The position numbers and the translations under genes are program-made. A stretch of DNA of 64,000 nt from Actinophytocola sp. (GTDB lineage Bacteria; Actinomycetota; Actinomycetes; Mycobacteriales; Pseudonocardiaceae), in assembly GCA_009377475.1 (NCBI GenBank), contig WHTY01000011.1, positions 1-64,000 on the forward strand. The letters are read 5' to 3'. The notes under the pieces are model-generated. The model did no database searches. It was given only the letters and a program-made list of their open reading frames with translations, and had not been told where the DNA came from. Of this stretch, positions 10,793 to 20,843 are shown piece after piece. Each line of letters starts with the position of its first letter. The stretch's first letter is position 1.

Positions 10793-12043
10793 TCAGTCGT
10801 CGTCCACCGTGGCGTGGATCGCGCCGTCACCCACCCGGATGCGCAGACCCGTGCCAGCCGGGGCGTCGGACACCGACCGCAGCACGCCGAGCGAGCCGTC
10901 CTCGCGCCGGAACTGCACCACGGCGTAGCCCCGAGCCAGCGTCGCGGACGGGCCCAACGTCGTCAGCTTCGCCCGCGCCTCCGACACCATCGCCTGCTCC
11001 GCGTTCAGCACGGTCAACGCCGCTCGCCGCGCCCGCTCCACGTGCAGCCTTACCCGCTCGGAGTCCCGTTCCAGCGGGGCCTTCGGGTCCGCCAGTACCG
11101 GTCGGCTGCACAACTGCTCCAGCAGCGCGCACTCCCGATCCACCCAGCCCCGCAGCGCGCGCCGCGCCCGATCGCGCAGCTCGCCGATCCGCGCCGACTC
11201 GGCGGCGACATCCGGCACGATCCGCTTGCTGGCGTCCGTCGGGGTGGAGCACCGCAGGTCAGCGACGTGATCCAGCAGCGGCGAGTCCGGCTCGTGCCCG
11301 ATCGCGCTCACGACCGGCGTACCGGCCGCCGCGACCGCGCGGCACAACGTCTCGTCGGAGAACGGCAGCAGGTCCTCCACGCTGCCGCCGCCGCGCGCGA
11401 TCACGATGACGTCGACGTCGGGGTCGGCGTCCAGCTTGCGCAGCGCCGTCATGACCTGCGGCACGGCCGACGGCCCCTGCACGGCGGTGTTGATCACCGT
11501 GAACTGGACGGCGGGCCAGCGGGCGTGCGCGTTGGCGAGGACGTCGTGCTCGGCCGCCGACGCGCGGCCGGTGATCAGGCCGACGCCGCGCGGCAGGAAC
11601 GGCAGCGCACGCTTGCGCTCCGGCGCGAACAGCCCCTCCGCCGCCAGCAGCTTGCGCAGCCGTTCGATGCGCGCCAGCAGCTCACCGACGCCGACCGGCC
11701 GGATCTCGCTCGCCCGCAGGCTGATGGTGCCCCTGCCGACGTAGAAGTTCGGCCGCGCGTGGACGACGATGTGCGCGCCGTCCGACAGCGGCTGCTCCAG
11801 GTCGCTGAGCAGGCGCGTCGGGCAGGTGACGGTCATGGAGATGTCGGCGGACGGGTCGCGCAGCGTCACGAACGCCGTGCGCGTGCCCTGCCGCGCCGAG
11901 ATCTGCGTGACCTGCCCTTCCACCCACACCGCGCCGAGCTTGTGAATCCAGTCGGCGATCTTGCGGGCGACCGTGCGGACCGGCCACGGCGTCTCTGCGG
12001 TGGGCTTCTGCTGGCCGGTGCTGGCGGGGGACTCCGTCGTCAC
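10793..12043 (-). CDS. xseA: Exodeoxyribonuclease VII large subunit
   Basis: 416 residues. The N-terminal OB-fold (about 20-115, containing [10 protein letters not shown]) binds single-stranded DNA. The catalytic domain contains [13 protein letters not shown] and [20 protein letters not shown], the family hallmark. A helical C-terminal region for XseB binding includes a GYAVVQ segment. Somewhat shorter than E. coli XseA (456) but normal for actinobacteria. The start codon overlaps the end of the upstream gene by four bases (ATGA), indicating translational coupling. Confidence 0.96.
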   Translation of the reverse strand: MTTESPASTGQQKPTAETPWPVRTVARKIADWIHKLGAVWVEGQVTQISARQGTRTAFVTLRDPSADISMTVTCPTRLLSDLEQPLSDGAHIVVHARPNFYVGRGTISLRASEIRPVGVGELLARIERLRKLLAAEGLFAPERKRALPFLPRGVGLITGRASAAEHDVLANAHARWPAVQFTVINTAVQGPSAVPQVMTALRKLDADPDVDVIVIARGGGSVEDLLPFSDETLCRAVAAAGTPVVSAIGHEPDSPLLDHVADLRCSTPTDASKRIVPDVAAESARIGELRDRARRALRGWVDRECALLEQLCSRPVLADPKAPLERDSERVRLHVERARRAALTVLNAEQAMVSEARAKLTTLGPSATLARGYAVVQFRREDGSLGVLRSVSDAPAGTGLRIRVGDGAIHATVDDD

Positions 12044-12714
12044 TCGGCTCCGTCCGCGCCCGCCTGCTTGCTGACGGTGTCGATGCGGCGCTCCAACATC
12101 CCGGCGAACGACGGCCGGTTCGCCGTCGCGCGCTCATAGGCGAGCAGCTCGACCAACTGCTCCCGGCTGAACCGCCGCAACCGCGCCCTGACCTGCGGCA
12201 GGCTCAGCTCGTCGTAGTCCGGCAACCAGCTCGGCGGACTGAGCTGTTCGGCCGCTTCCTCCCGCTCGGTCTCCGCTTCCCGCTCGGCGAGCGCGTTTTC
12301 CTCCCGCGACCACGGGTCGGCCTCCTGGTCCGTCTCGTCGGCGGTGTCGAAGCGACTGGACCGCAGCGACGCGCCGGGAAGACGTCCGTTGAGCTGGCTG
12401 CGCGGGGGCGGCACCGGCAGGTCCGGCTCGTCGAACGCGCTGGGGTACAGGTCGTCACGTTCCTCGGGGTCGACGTCCTCGTCGAAGGTCGCCCAGCTCG
12501 GCGTCTCCTCGACCGGCTGCAGCCCGGACAGCGCGGACTCGCCCTTGATCGCCAGTTCGGTTACCTGCTGCTGCACTCGCATCGACAACTGCAGCACCTG
12601 GCTCGCCACCGTGACCGGCAGCCCGGTGAGCTGCTTCGGCAAGTCTCGTGCGCGTTCCTTGGCGCTCACGGCGATGCCTGCCGCGAGGCGAATGGGCAGG
12701 GGAAGTGGCTTCAT
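12040..12714 (-). CDS. Lipid droplet-associated-type protein (Rv1109c family)
   Basis: 224 residues. It begins [26 protein letters not shown]. An amphipathic helical segment (30-65) is followed by an acidic disordered middle rich in D, E, P and S (75-170). The C-terminal helix [25 protein letters not shown]...[12 protein letters not shown] is a conserved module. Homologues sit beside xseA in mycobacteria and are often annotated as lipid droplet-associated, but the biochemical role is not established. The ATG at 12714 leads a coupled operon with xseA. Confidence 0.75.
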   Translation of the reverse strand: MKPLPLPIRLAAGIAVSAKERARDLPKQLTGLPVTVASQVLQLSMRVQQQVTELAIKGESALSGLQPVEETPSWATFDEDVDPEERDDLYPSAFDEPDLPVPPPRSQLNGRLPGASLRSSRFDTADETDQEADPWSREENALAEREAETEREEAAEQLSPPSWLPDYDELSLPQVRARLRRFSREQLVELLAYERATANRPSFAGMLERRIDTVSKQAGADGAE

Positions 12715-12851
12715 AGGGTTAGTGTCCCTCACTCGGTGGTCACCGCCCAACCGAGTCTGGCGACGTGTTGCCAGACGTGACCCCGAACACCCTCGCATAC
12801 CCCGTACCCTTGACGGCGTCGAGCGAGCATCCGACACGCGATGGGACAACG

Positions 12852-13826
12852 ATGACTGCGAGCGAGGCCACAACCAAGCGAGTGCTGCTCGCCAAACCGC
12901 GCGGCTACTGTGCGGGCGTCGACCGGGCGGTGGTCACCGTCGAGAAGGCGCTGGAGAAGTACGGCCCGCCGATCTACGTGCGCAAGGAGATCGTGCACAA
13001 CCGCCACGTGGTGGACACGCTGCGCGAACGCGGCGTGATCTTCGTTGAGGAGACGTCCGAGGTACCGGAGGGCGCGATGGTGGTGTTCTCCGCGCACGGC
13101 GTCTCGCCCGCCGTGCACACCGAGGCGGAGGAGCGCAACCTGCGCACCATCGACGCGACCTGCCCCCTGGTGACGAAGGTGCACAAGGAGGTCAACCGCT
13201 TCGACCGCGAGGACTACGACATCCTGCTCATCGGTCACGAGGGCCACGAGGAGGTCGAAGGCACCTCCGGTGAGGCGCCGGACCGCGTGCAGCTCGTTGA
13301 CACCGCCGAGGACGTCGAGCGGGTGCAGGTCCGCGACCCCGAGAAGGTCGTGTGGCTGTCGCAGACCACGCTCAGCGTCGACGAGACCATGGAGCGCGTC
13401 AACCAGCTCAAAGGCCGGTTCCCAGAGCTCGCCGACCCGCCGAGCGACGACATCTGCTACGCGACGTCGAACCGGCAGATCGCCGTCAAGGAGATGGCGC
13501 CCGAGTGCGACCTGGTGATCGTCGTCGGCTCGAAGAATTCTTCGAACTCCAAGCGGCTGGTCGAGGTGGCGCTGCAGGCGGGCGCGTCCTCGGCGTACCT
13601 GGTCGACTACGCCCGCGAGGTGGACGAGTCCTGGCTGGACGGCGTGACCACCGTCGGCGTCACGTCCGGGGCGTCGGTGCCGGACGTCCTGGTCATGGAG
13701 CTGCTGGAGTGGCTTGAGCAGCGCGGCTGGTCCGACGTCGAGGAAGTCACCACGGCGAACGAGAAGATCGCGTTCGCGCTGCCGCGCGAGATCCGGGACA
13801 CCCGGGAACGCTCCAGCGTCCGGTAG
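12852..13826 (+). CDS. ispH: 4-Hydroxy-3-methylbut-2-enyl diphosphate reductase
   Basis: 324 residues. IspH is the last enzyme of the MEP pathway, producing IPP and DMAPP. The three cysteines that ligate the [4Fe-4S] cluster are C20 (RGYCAG), C104 (DATCPLV) and C202 ([11 protein letters not shown]). Substrate-binding residues are also visible: H50 (IVHN), H82 (SAHG) and GHEGHEE near 129-135. The ATG at 12852 is within the ACAACGATG context. A TACCCT at about 12804 may be the promoter, giving a short leader. It supplies isoprenoid precursors used by the Z-isoprenyl synthase at 1102. Confidence 0.96.
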   Translation: MTASEATTKRVLLAKPRGYCAGVDRAVVTVEKALEKYGPPIYVRKEIVHNRHVVDTLRERGVIFVEETSEVPEGAMVVFSAHGVSPAVHTEAEERNLRTIDATCPLVTKVHKEVNRFDREDYDILLIGHEGHEEVEGTSGEAPDRVQLVDTAEDVERVQVRDPEKVVWLSQTTLSVDETMERVNQLKGRFPELADPPSDDICYATSNRQIAVKEMAPECDLVIVVGSKNSSNSKRLVEVALQAGASSAYLVDYAREVDESWLDGVTTVGVTSGASVPDVLVMELLEWLEQRGWSDVEEVTTANEKIAFALPREIRDTRERSSVR

Positions 13827-13901
13827 CGGCGGGCTCGCCGTTATGCGCGGCCCGCTCGCCGCCTGCTGCCGTCGGCTACCGCGCCTGCGCCGGGGCGGGG
13901 C

Positions 13902-15185
13902 TTAGCCCTGGTCGTCCCAGAGACGACGCCGAGGCGGTGGTGGTTGCCTGCGCGGCGGACGCGGCTGGTCGTCCGGTGGTGGCGCTGGCCTGCGCCGGGG
14001 CGGCTGCCCCCCGGCGGGAGGCGGGCCTGCGGGAGGCGGGCCTGCGGGAGGCGGGCCTGCTGGTGGCGGACCCCCGGGCGGCGGACCATCCGGCGGTGGT
14101 TTCGGTGCGCCTCGGCGTGGCGGTGGCTCCGCGCCCTCACCCCGTGACGGCGGCGGGGGCGCCTCACCACGCGCTGGCCTGCGGACCGGCTCGCTCGGCG
14201 CGCGGCGCCGACCCGGCGGCGGACCGGCACCAGGACCACCAGGACCACCAGGACCACCAGGACCACCAGGACCGGCGCCCGGGCCTTCGGGACGTCGCTC
14301 CGGCGGTGGCATGCGCGGGGGGCGTTGTGTCGGTCCGGACGGATTGCGGCCGGGAGGAGCGGCACCGGCTCGGGCACCCTCAGAGCCCGGAACAGGACGA
14401 CCACCCGCAGGCGGCGCGCCTCGGCGCGGCGGCGGTTCGCCCGGAGCACCGCGTCGCGCGGGTGGCGGCTCCACCGGCCCCCTGCCACGCCTGGTTCGCT
14501 CCGCGTCCGGGGCGCTGCCGCGCGCGGGCGGCTCGTCGTCCGGCTCCGACCCACGGACAGGCATGAACTTGCGGACCTTGTCCAACAGCGGGAGCTTGCT
14601 GGGCTCGTCGTCCGAATCGTCCTCATTGGGAATGGCCCGACGTCCCCGCGAGGTACCCGCAGCCGCCGCCTCGTCGCGCGGACGCCCGCGCGGCGGCGCG
14701 TCGTCCGCCTCGTCGACGTCATCCCCGGGGTTGCGTTGCAGGAACATGCGGAGGAAGCCGGCGGCAACCGTCGCGCCCGTGGTGATCGCCATGGTCGGGA
14801 AGCCGTTGATCACCGGCAGGCCGTAGCCCAGCAGGATGTCCTTGAGCCCGGAGCCTTGGACCTCGTCCGACGTGAACAGCATGATGCCCGGCACGATGAC
14901 CGCCAGGATCAACGGCGGCTGCACCATCGGGGCGAACAGACTGCCGCGCTGCACCCAGCCGATCGCGGCGAGGCACGCGACGAAGTACGCGCCCTGGAAC
15001 AGAACGGTCAGCTTGTCGTTGAACTGCAGGTCGACCACGGCCGCGAACAAGGCCAGGCCGAAGGCGAGCAGGACCGCCTGCCACCACGGCAAACCCTGGG
15101 TCACACCGATGATCGGTCGTTCGTCCCACGGCGCTGGCTGGATCTCGTCCGCGCGGTCGTCCCCGCGCTTGCTGATGCTGGCCAC
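13902..15185 (-). CDS. DUF6542-type membrane protein with long proline/glycine-rich tail (Rv1111c position)
   Basis: 427 residues. The N-terminal 150 residues contain four or so transmembrane helices (about 32-52, 62-80, 88-108, 125-145). The rest (160-427) is a low-complexity cytoplasmic or surface tail rich in P, G, R and A with internal tandem repeats (GGP units and PPPAG units). It occupies the place of Rv1111c beside ispH. No catalytic motif is visible. The basic, proline-rich tail may bind proteins or cell-wall polymers, which is only inference. The GTG at 15185 follows TACCGT by eight bases. Confidence 0.75.
   Translation of the reverse strand: MASISKRGDDRADEIQPAPWDERPIIGVTQGLPWWQAVLLAFGLALFAAVVDLQFNDKLTVLFQGAYFVACLAAIGWVQRGSLFAPMVQPPLILAVIVPGIMLFTSDEVQGSGLKDILLGYGLPVINGFPTMAITTGATVAAGFLRMFLQRNPGDDVDEADDAPPRGRPRDEAAAAGTSRGRRAIPNEDDSDDEPSKLPLLDKVRKFMPVRGSEPDDEPPARGSAPDAERTRRGRGPVEPPPARRGAPGEPPPRRGAPPAGGRPVPGSEGARAGAAPPGRNPSGPTQRPPRMPPPERRPEGPGAGPGGPGGPGGPGGPGAGPPPGRRRAPSEPVRRPARGEAPPPPSRGEGAEPPPRRGAPKPPPDGPPPGGPPPAGPPPAGPPPAGPPPAGGQPPRRRPAPPPDDQPRPPRRQPPPPRRRLWDDQG
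14020..14070 (-). repeat. 15-bp tandem repeats encoding PPPAG units
   Basis: Three to four near-identical 15-bp units inside the tail-coding part of the DUF6542 gene. They translate to repeated GPPPA pentapeptides. Confidence 0.7.
14227..14272 (-). repeat. 9-bp tandem repeats encoding GGP units
   Basis: Five copies of ACCAGGACC (plus strand) in tandem inside the same tail. They translate to a run of Gly-Gly-Pro triplets and are prone to slippage. Confidence 0.75.
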
Positions 15186-15193
15186 GGGTCCCC

Positions 15194-15199
15194 ACGGTA
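15194..15199 (-). promoter_or_regulatory. -10 hexamer TACCGT (DUF6542 gene)
   Basis: TACCGT on the minus strand with an eight-base gap to the GTG at 15185. Confidence 0.45.
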
Positions 15200-15203
15200 G
15201 CCG

Positions 15204-16121
15204 TTACGAGGTGGCGATCTCATCGCCTCTCCTGATTTCCGCCACCGACGACGCGCTCGCCGCGGCTTCGGAGATCGGGTCCACGGCGGTACGGAAGGCC
15301 TCCAAAGCGTCCAGCTCTCGACGTCGAGCCGACAGGAAACGCTGCAGGTGGGTGCTGGACAGGTTCACCGCGTCGACGGCGTTCGTCGCCGCGCGATGGG
15401 CCCCTCGTGCCTGGGCACGCACGCGCTCCATGTCGTCGGCGAACGTCCGCTCGCTGGCCGCGAACAGCGCTGCCGACGCCACGATGGCGAACCCGGTCGG
15501 TCCGCACAGGAACACCCTGCGGTCCAGCAGCCAGCGCAACAGCTCGGGTTCGGTGTCGATCGCGGCGACGACGGCGGCGTCCGACGGCACGAACATCACC
15601 GTGCCGTAGATCGCGTCGGCCCACCGCTGGTAGCCCTTGTTCGCCAGTTCCTGCGCCCGTGCGCGCAGGTTGCGGACGTGCACTCGCAGCGCGTCGGTCC
15701 GCTCGGCAGGATCGTCCGTTTCGACCGCCTCCGCCCAGACGGCCATGCTCGCCTTGGCGTCCACCGGCACCGTCTTCCCGCCGCCGACGTGCAACACGAG
15801 GTCCGGTTTGGCCGCGCCGCCGCCAGCGAGGTCGGTTTGCAGCGTGAAATGCAGCCCCTCGCGTAGCCCGAGCGCCCGCGCGGTCCCGACCAACACCTGC
15901 TCGCCCAGCTCACCCCTGCCTCGAATGGACGAGAACGCGACCTCGTAACGACGTAACGCGCTCTGCTGCTCGTCCAGCCGCGCGCGTTCCTCGGCGAGCA
16001 GCCGCGCGGAGGCGTCGGCCCGGCGCATGCTGTCGGTGTAGAGCCGCCACAGCACCGCGAGCCCTGCGGCGAGCAACAGCGCCATGGCGAGAGCGGCAGT
16101 CGCGATCACGGTTGCGGTCAT
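15204..16121 (-). CDS. rmuC: RmuC-family DNA recombination protein
   Basis: 305 residues from the ATG at 16121; a GTG seven codons further upstream (16142) is also in frame. An N-terminal transmembrane helix (about 3-25) is followed by a coiled-coil region and the RmuC core. The core contains IRGRGELGEQVLVGTARALGL, the substrate-like KPDLVLHVGGGKTVPVDAK and VMFVPSDAAVVAA, as in PD-(D/E)XK-like RmuC proteins that limit inversions at short inverted repeats. Here the D...D-x-K residues of the nuclease core (PDLVLH...VDAKAS) are retained. It is shorter than E. coli RmuC (475). It is divergent from sbcDC, another hairpin-processing system. Confidence 0.85.
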   Translation of the reverse strand: MTATVIATAALAMALLLAAGLAVLWRLYTDSMRRADASARLLAEERARLDEQQSALRRYEVAFSSIRGRGELGEQVLVGTARALGLREGLHFTLQTDLAGGGAAKPDLVLHVGGGKTVPVDAKASMAVWAEAVETDDPAERTDALRVHVRNLRARAQELANKGYQRWADAIYGTVMFVPSDAAVVAAIDTEPELLRWLLDRRVFLCGPTGFAIVASAALFAASERTFADDMERVRAQARGAHRAATNAVDAVNLSSTHLQRFLSARRRELDALEAFRTAVDPISEAAASASSVAEIRRGDEIATS

Positions 16122-16191
16122 GTCGCGCAGCGTGCCAGACACCCCCGACAGAACGGCGGCGCGTCGTCACGGGAGTGTCGGTCCGCCGCCC

Positions 16192-16197
16192 TAGGGT
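16192..16197 (+). promoter_or_regulatory. -10 hexamer TAGGGT (sbcDC)
   Basis: TAGGGT with a seven-base gap to the ATG at 16205. Confidence 0.5.
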
Positions 16198-16204
16198 TGG
16201 GCGC

Positions 16205-17350
16205 ATGCGGGTTCTGCACACCTCCGACTGGCACATCGGCCGCACCTTCCACGGGGTCGATCTGCTCGCCGACCAGGACGCCGTGCTCGGTGCGATCGCG
16301 GACATCGTCGCCGAGGACGACGTCGACGTCGTGCTGGTCGCCGGCGACGTCTACGACCGGGCGGTGCCGTCGGCGGAGGCGGTGCGCGTGGCGGGCAGGG
16401 CGTTCCGCCGGATCAGGGATGCGGGCGCGCGGCTGGTCGTCACGCCGGGCAACCACGACTCCGCTGTCCGGCTCGGGGCGTTCGGGGAGTTCACGTCGGG
16501 CGAGGGGCTGTACCTGCGCACGACGATCGACGGGCTCGCGGAGCCGGTGCTGCTGGACGACGACCACGGCAGTGTCGCGTTCTACGGCATCCCGTACCTG
16601 GAGCCCGACCCCGCGCGGCACGCCATGGGAATCGCCGAACGCGGCCACGCCGGGGTGCTTGGCGAGGCGATGCGCCGCATCAACGCCGACCGCGCCACCC
16701 GTGACGCGCGGTCGGTCGTGCTGGCGCACGGCTTCGTCACCGGCGGCGCGGGGTCGGATTCCGAACGGCCGATCGGCGTCGGCGGGGTGGAGCAGGTCGG
16801 CGCGGCGGTGTTCGACGGCCCGGACTACGTCGCGCTCGGACACCTCCATGGGCCGCAGACGCTGAGCGAGCGGCTGCGCTACTGCGGCAGCCCGCTGGCC
16901 TACTCGTTTTCCGAGGCGTCGCACCGGAAATGTGTATGGCTGGTCGACCTGGACGCCGACGGGCTCGCGGACGTGACCCAGCGCGAACTGCCGGTGCCGA
17001 GGCCTCTCGCGACGGTGTCCGGGCGGCTGGACGACCTGCTGGCCGACCCCGCGCACGACCACCTGGTCGAGTGCTATCTGTCGGTCACGTTGACCGACCC
17101 GGTACGCCCGATCGACGGAATGCGCACGCTGCGGCGGCGGTTCCCGTACGCGGTCCATCTGGAGTGGGTTCCGCCCGAGGGCAACGGCGACGCGCTGCGC
17201 TACCGCGACGTCGTACGCGGTCGCAGCGACGCCGAGATCACCGACAATTTCTTCAGCACCTGCCGGGGCAGTGAGCTGAGCACGAGCGAACGCACCGTCG
17301 TCGATCGGGCGCTCGCGGCGGCGGCGCGAGAAGAGGTGGGCGCGGAATGA
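16205..17350 (+). CDS. sbcD: Exonuclease SbcCD, subunit D
   Basis: 381-residue Mre11-type calcineurin-like phosphoesterase. Metal-ligand motifs appear in order: HTSDWHIG (D8, H10), VAGDVYDR (D52 region), TPGNHDS (N-H-D) and later AHGFV and GHLHG. With SbcC it opens hairpins and degrades double-strand ends. The ATG at 16205 follows TAGGGT by seven bases. The stop overlaps the sbcC start by four bases. Confidence 0.96.
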   Translation: MRVLHTSDWHIGRTFHGVDLLADQDAVLGAIADIVAEDDVDVVLVAGDVYDRAVPSAEAVRVAGRAFRRIRDAGARLVVTPGNHDSAVRLGAFGEFTSGEGLYLRTTIDGLAEPVLLDDDHGSVAFYGIPYLEPDPARHAMGIAERGHAGVLGEAMRRINADRATRDARSVVLAHGFVTGGAGSDSERPIGVGGVEQVGAAVFDGPDYVALGHLHGPQTLSERLRYCGSPLAYSFSEASHRKCVWLVDLDADGLADVTQRELPVPRPLATVSGRLDDLLADPAHDHLVECYLSVTLTDPVRPIDGMRTLRRRFPYAVHLEWVPPEGNGDALRYRDVVRGRSDAEITDNFFSTCRGSELSTSERTVVDRALAAAAREEVGAE

Positions 17351-20322
17351 GGCTGCACCGGCTCGAGGTGAGCGCGTTCGGCCCGTACGCGGCGAAGGAG
17401 GACGTCGACTTCGACGCGCTCGGCGCGGACGGGTTGTTCCTGCTGCACGGCGAGACCGGCGCGGGCAAGACGGCGCTGCTCGACGCGATCGCGTTTGGAC
17501 TGTTCGGCACCGTGCCCGGCGCGCGGGGCGATGTGAAGCGGTTGCGCAGCGACCTGTCGGCCGACGACACGCCGACCGAGGTGTCGCTGGAGCTGACGGT
17601 GCAGTCGTGCCGGGTGCGCATCGTGCGCAGCCCGGAGTACGAACGGCGCAAGCGCAAGGGCACGGGAACCACCAAACAGCAGGCGAAGGCGTCGTTGACG
17701 TGGCTCGACGGCGCGCCGGACGGCGAAACCGGCGAGCCCATCACCCGGATTGACGAGGTCGCCCGGACGGTGCAACGCCTCGTCGGGATGACAGCGGAGC
17801 AGTTCTTCCAGGTGGTGTTGTTGCCGCAGGGCGAGTTCGCGCGGTTCCTGCGCGCCGATACCGCCGACCGCGAGCGGCTGCTGGAGCGGCTGTTCGACAC
17901 CCATCGGTTCGAGGTGGCGCAGCACTGGCTGATGAGCCGCCGTAAGCGACGTCGAGCGGAGTTGGAGGTGCGTCGGGACCGGTTGCGTGAGGTGGCGGCG
18001 CGGTTCGCGCAGGCATCGGGCGTGGAGCTGCCGGAGGAACAGACCGGGCCGGGCGCGACCGACGAGCTGCTGGGCTGGGCCGCGCAGCGGCGCTCCGACA
18101 CCGACGCCGAGCTGCGACGCACCGAGACCGCTGCCGAGGAAGCGCGGCTGGCCAGCGCCCGCGCTGACGACGTCCTCGTGGAGCGGAAGGCGCGGCAGGA
18201 GCGGGTGCGGCGGGTCGCGGCGGCGCACGAGAAGCTGCGGTTGCTCAGCGAGAAGGCACCTACGCTTGACCGCACGCGCGAGGAGCTGTCGCAAGCCAAG
18301 CGCGCCACTGCCGTGCTGACCGCGCAGCACCACGCCGACCAGCTCGCCGCCGCCGTGGACAAGGCCGTCGCCGCTGAGAACACCGCCGTTGGCAACCTCG
18401 GGGATCACCCGTCCGACGGAACCGAGCCCGAGCTGCGGGAGCGGGCCAGCGAGCTGCGGGAGACGGCGGGCGCGCTGTCGGAAGCGCTCACCGAGGCGGA
18501 GCGGCAGCGCGAGGACGAGCAGCGGCTGCGGCAGTTGGACACGACGGCGGAGCAGCAGACGGACCAGGCGCACCAGCTCGCCGAACGCAGGCAGGCGCTC
18601 CCGACGCAGCTCACCGACTGCCGGGCCCGGCTTGCCGCCGCCAGCGACGCCGCCGCCCGGCTCGACACCGCCCGCGCTCGCCGTGACGACCTGGCTACCG
18701 CCCTCGACGCCGCACGCGAGCTACCGCAGGCCCGCGACGCCGCGCAGGTGGCGGCGCACCGGCTCAGCGATGCCATCGACGTCCACCAGAGCGCGCGGGA
18801 ACGCCGACAGCACCTCCGGGAGCAGCGGCTGTCCGGCATGGCGGCCGAGTTGGCGGGCGAGCTGACCGACGGCGCGCCGTGCCCGGTGTGCGGGTCGAGC
18901 GAGCATCCCGCGCCCGCCGCCGCTGCTGTCGGCGTCAGCGAGGCCGACGAGCAGGAGGCCGAGCAGGCGGAGCAGCGTGCACACGCCGAACGCGAGCAGG
19001 CGATGACCGCGCGGCACGAAGCGGACGCGTCGGTGACCCGGCTCGCCGAGGTCGTTGGCGACCGCGACGCCGACGTGCTGGCCGAGGAGCTGGCGGTCGC
19101 GCGCGACGAGGTCACGGCGTTCGCGGACAAGGCCGCGCAGCGGGAGACCATCGAGCAGGAGCTGCGCTCGCTGGAGGAGACCGAGCAGCGGTTGGCCGAG
19201 GAACACGCCGAGGCCGACCGCGCCGCCGCCACCGCCGTCGCGGAGCGGGAAGGGCTCGCCGCGACCATCGCCGAGCGGGCTACTCGACTGGACGCCGCAC
19301 GCGGCGAGTACGCGAGCGTGGCCGAACGCCGCAGCGCGCTCCAGGAACTCGCCGCCGCCTACGACGCGCTGGCGTCGGCGCGCGCCGAACTCGTCTCCGC
19401 ACGGCACCGGCTCACCGAGCAGCAGGACAGGGTGGCGGACGAGGTGTCGTCGGCGGGCTTCGCGACGCGCGAGGACGCGCTCGCCGCCGCGCGTGAGCCG
19501 ATCGAAATCGAGGCGTTGGATCGGCAAATCCACGACGCCGCCGTGGAGGAACGGGCGGCACGGTCCGTGCTCGCCGAACCGGAGCTGGCGGACATCGAGC
19601 CGGACACCGTCGTCGACGTCGACGAGGCGCAGCAGGCTGTGACAGCGGCGCGGGAGCACGCTGACGCCGCGTTGGTCGCGCAGCGCGCCGCCGCCGAGTG
19701 CGCCAGGCAGCTCGCGCGGTTGCAGGAGAAGCTGTCCGCGCTGGCCGCCGAGCTGGCGCCCGCCGAGGCGGAGTTCGCGGAGTTGGACGCGCTCACCGAC
19801 GTCGTCAACGGCAGGGGCCAGAACGCGCGGAAGATGTCGCTGCACTCGTTCGTGCTGGCCGCGCGGCTTGAGGAGGTCGCGGTCGCGGCGACCGCGCGGT
19901 TGAAGGTGATGAGCCAGGGGCGGTACTCGTTCGTGCACTCTGACGCGGCGGGCGCGCGCGGCACCAGGGGCGGGCTCGGGCTCGACGTGCTGGACGACTA
20001 CTCCGGCGCGGTGCGGCCAGCCAAGACGCTGTCCGGCGGTGAGTCGTTCCTGGCGTCGTTGTCGCTGGCGCTGGGGCTGGCGGACGTCGTCGCCGCCGAG
20101 ACCGGCGGCGCACAGCTCGACACGCTGTTCATCGATGAGGGGTTCGGCACGCTCGACGCCGAGACGCTGGACGTCGTGATGAACACCCTCGACGGGCTCC
20201 GCGCGGGCGGCCGCGTCGTCGGGCTCGTATCGCACGTTGAGGAGCTGCGGCAGCGGATCCCGACGCGGCTGCGGGTGCGGAAGGCGCGGAGCGGATCGCG
20301 GCTGGAGCTCATGGCCGGTTAG
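17347..20322 (+). CDS. sbcC: Exonuclease SbcCD, subunit C (Rad50-type ATPase)
   Basis: 991 residues. The N-terminal ATPase half has Walker A HGETGAGKTALL at about 34-45. Two long coiled-coil arms (about 180-500 and 530-820) flank the zinc hook CPVC at 512-515. The C-terminal ATPase half has the ABC signature LSGGES near 895 and Walker B LFIDEGFGTLD near 927. All parts of a functional Rad50-like SMC protein are intact. It is coupled with sbcD through ATGA. The stop lies only eight bases from the convergent ogt stop, with no terminator hairpin between them. Confidence 0.96.
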   Translation: MRLHRLEVSAFGPYAAKEDVDFDALGADGLFLLHGETGAGKTALLDAIAFGLFGTVPGARGDVKRLRSDLSADDTPTEVSLELTVQSCRVRIVRSPEYERRKRKGTGTTKQQAKASLTWLDGAPDGETGEPITRIDEVARTVQRLVGMTAEQFFQVVLLPQGEFARFLRADTADRERLLERLFDTHRFEVAQHWLMSRRKRRRAELEVRRDRLREVAARFAQASGVELPEEQTGPGATDELLGWAAQRRSDTDAELRRTETAAEEARLASARADDVLVERKARQERVRRVAAAHEKLRLLSEKAPTLDRTREELSQAKRATAVLTAQHHADQLAAAVDKAVAAENTAVGNLGDHPSDGTEPELRERASELRETAGALSEALTEAERQREDEQRLRQLDTTAEQQTDQAHQLAERRQALPTQLTDCRARLAAASDAAARLDTARARRDDLATALDAARELPQARDAAQVAAHRLSDAIDVHQSARERRQHLREQRLSGMAAELAGELTDGAPCPVCGSSEHPAPAAAAVGVSEADEQEAEQAEQRAHAEREQAMTARHEADASVTRLAEVVGDRDADVLAEELAVARDEVTAFADKAAQRETIEQELRSLEETEQRLAEEHAEADRAAATAVAEREGLAATIAERATRLDAARGEYASVAERRSALQELAAAYDALASARAELVSARHRLTEQQDRVADEVSSAGFATREDALAAAREPIEIEALDRQIHDAAVEERAARSVLAEPELADIEPDTVVDVDEAQQAVTAAREHADAALVAQRAAAECARQLARLQEKLSALAAELAPAEAEFAELDALTDVVNGRGQNARKMSLHSFVLAARLEEVAVAATARLKVMSQGRYSFVHSDAAGARGTRGGLGLDVLDDYSGAVRPAKTLSGGESFLASLSLALGLADVVAAETGGAQLDTLFIDEGFGTLDAETLDVVMNTLDGLRAGGRVVGLVSHVEELRQRIPTRLRVRKARSGSRLELMAG

Positions 20323-20330
20323 CCGCTCAG

Positions 20331-20843
20331 CTACCGCGCGAGGCTGCGTTCCTCGTGCGCCAGCAGCCAGCGCTTGACGTCGCCGCCCCAGCGGAAGCCG
20401 CCCATCGCGCCGCCGACGCGCACGACCCGGTGACACGGCACGAACAGCGCCGCGGCGTTGCGGGCGCAGGCCGACGCCGCCGCGCGCACGGCGGCGGGAC
20501 GTCCGGCGAGCGCGGCGTAGTCGCGGTACGTGACCGGCTTGCCGGGCGGGACCGTGCGCAGCACGTGCCAGGCGTGCGTCAGGAACTCGCCGGACGTCTG
20601 CCGCACCTCGACGTCGTCGATCACGGCGAGGTCCCCGGCGTGGTACTTCCGCACGGCCGCGCTGACCGGGCCGAGGTCGCGGCGGTGCCGCAGCTCGGAC
20701 GGGCGGAACGCGGGGGCGATCTGCGGGGCGAGGTCGTCGACGTCCGATGTCCAGCCGGAGGCCAGCACCGCGCCGTCGCCGGTGACGATGGCGGTGAACG
20801 GCGCGACCGGAGTGTCCATTGTGGACCAGTATGCGATGCTCAT
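20331..20843 (-). CDS. ogt: Methylated-DNA--protein-cysteine methyltransferase
   Basis: 170 residues. The suicide active site PCHRVVR has the methyl-acceptor cysteine at C137, and the minor-groove helix-turn-helix precedes it (TYRDYAALAGRPAAVRAAASACARN). It repairs O6-methylguanine and O4-methylthymine by irreversible transfer. The ATG at 20843 is preceded by GAAAGGAC and overlaps the stop of the upstream ada-alkA gene by four bases. The two alkylation-repair genes are therefore one coupled operon, as in the M. tuberculosis alkA-ogt pair. Confidence 0.95.
   Translation of the reverse strand: MSIAYWSTMDTPVAPFTAIVTGDGAVLASGWTSDVDDLAPQIAPAFRPSELRHRRDLGPVSAAVRKYHAGDLAVIDDVEVRQTSGEFLTHAWHVLRTVPPGKPVTYRDYAALAGRPAAVRAAASACARNAAALFVPCHRVVRVGGAMGGFRWGGDVKRWLLAHEERSLAR

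Noticed and set aside
14227..14272. Possible CRISPR-like short repeats
   Set aside because: Nine-base tandem units without spacers inside a coding sequence; they encode Gly-Gly-Pro.
13841..14767. Pro/Arg-rich proteins read in other frames across the DUF6542 tail
   Set aside because: They arise from the G+C-rich tandem repeats of that gene, and only the 13902-15185 frame has the conserved membrane domain.
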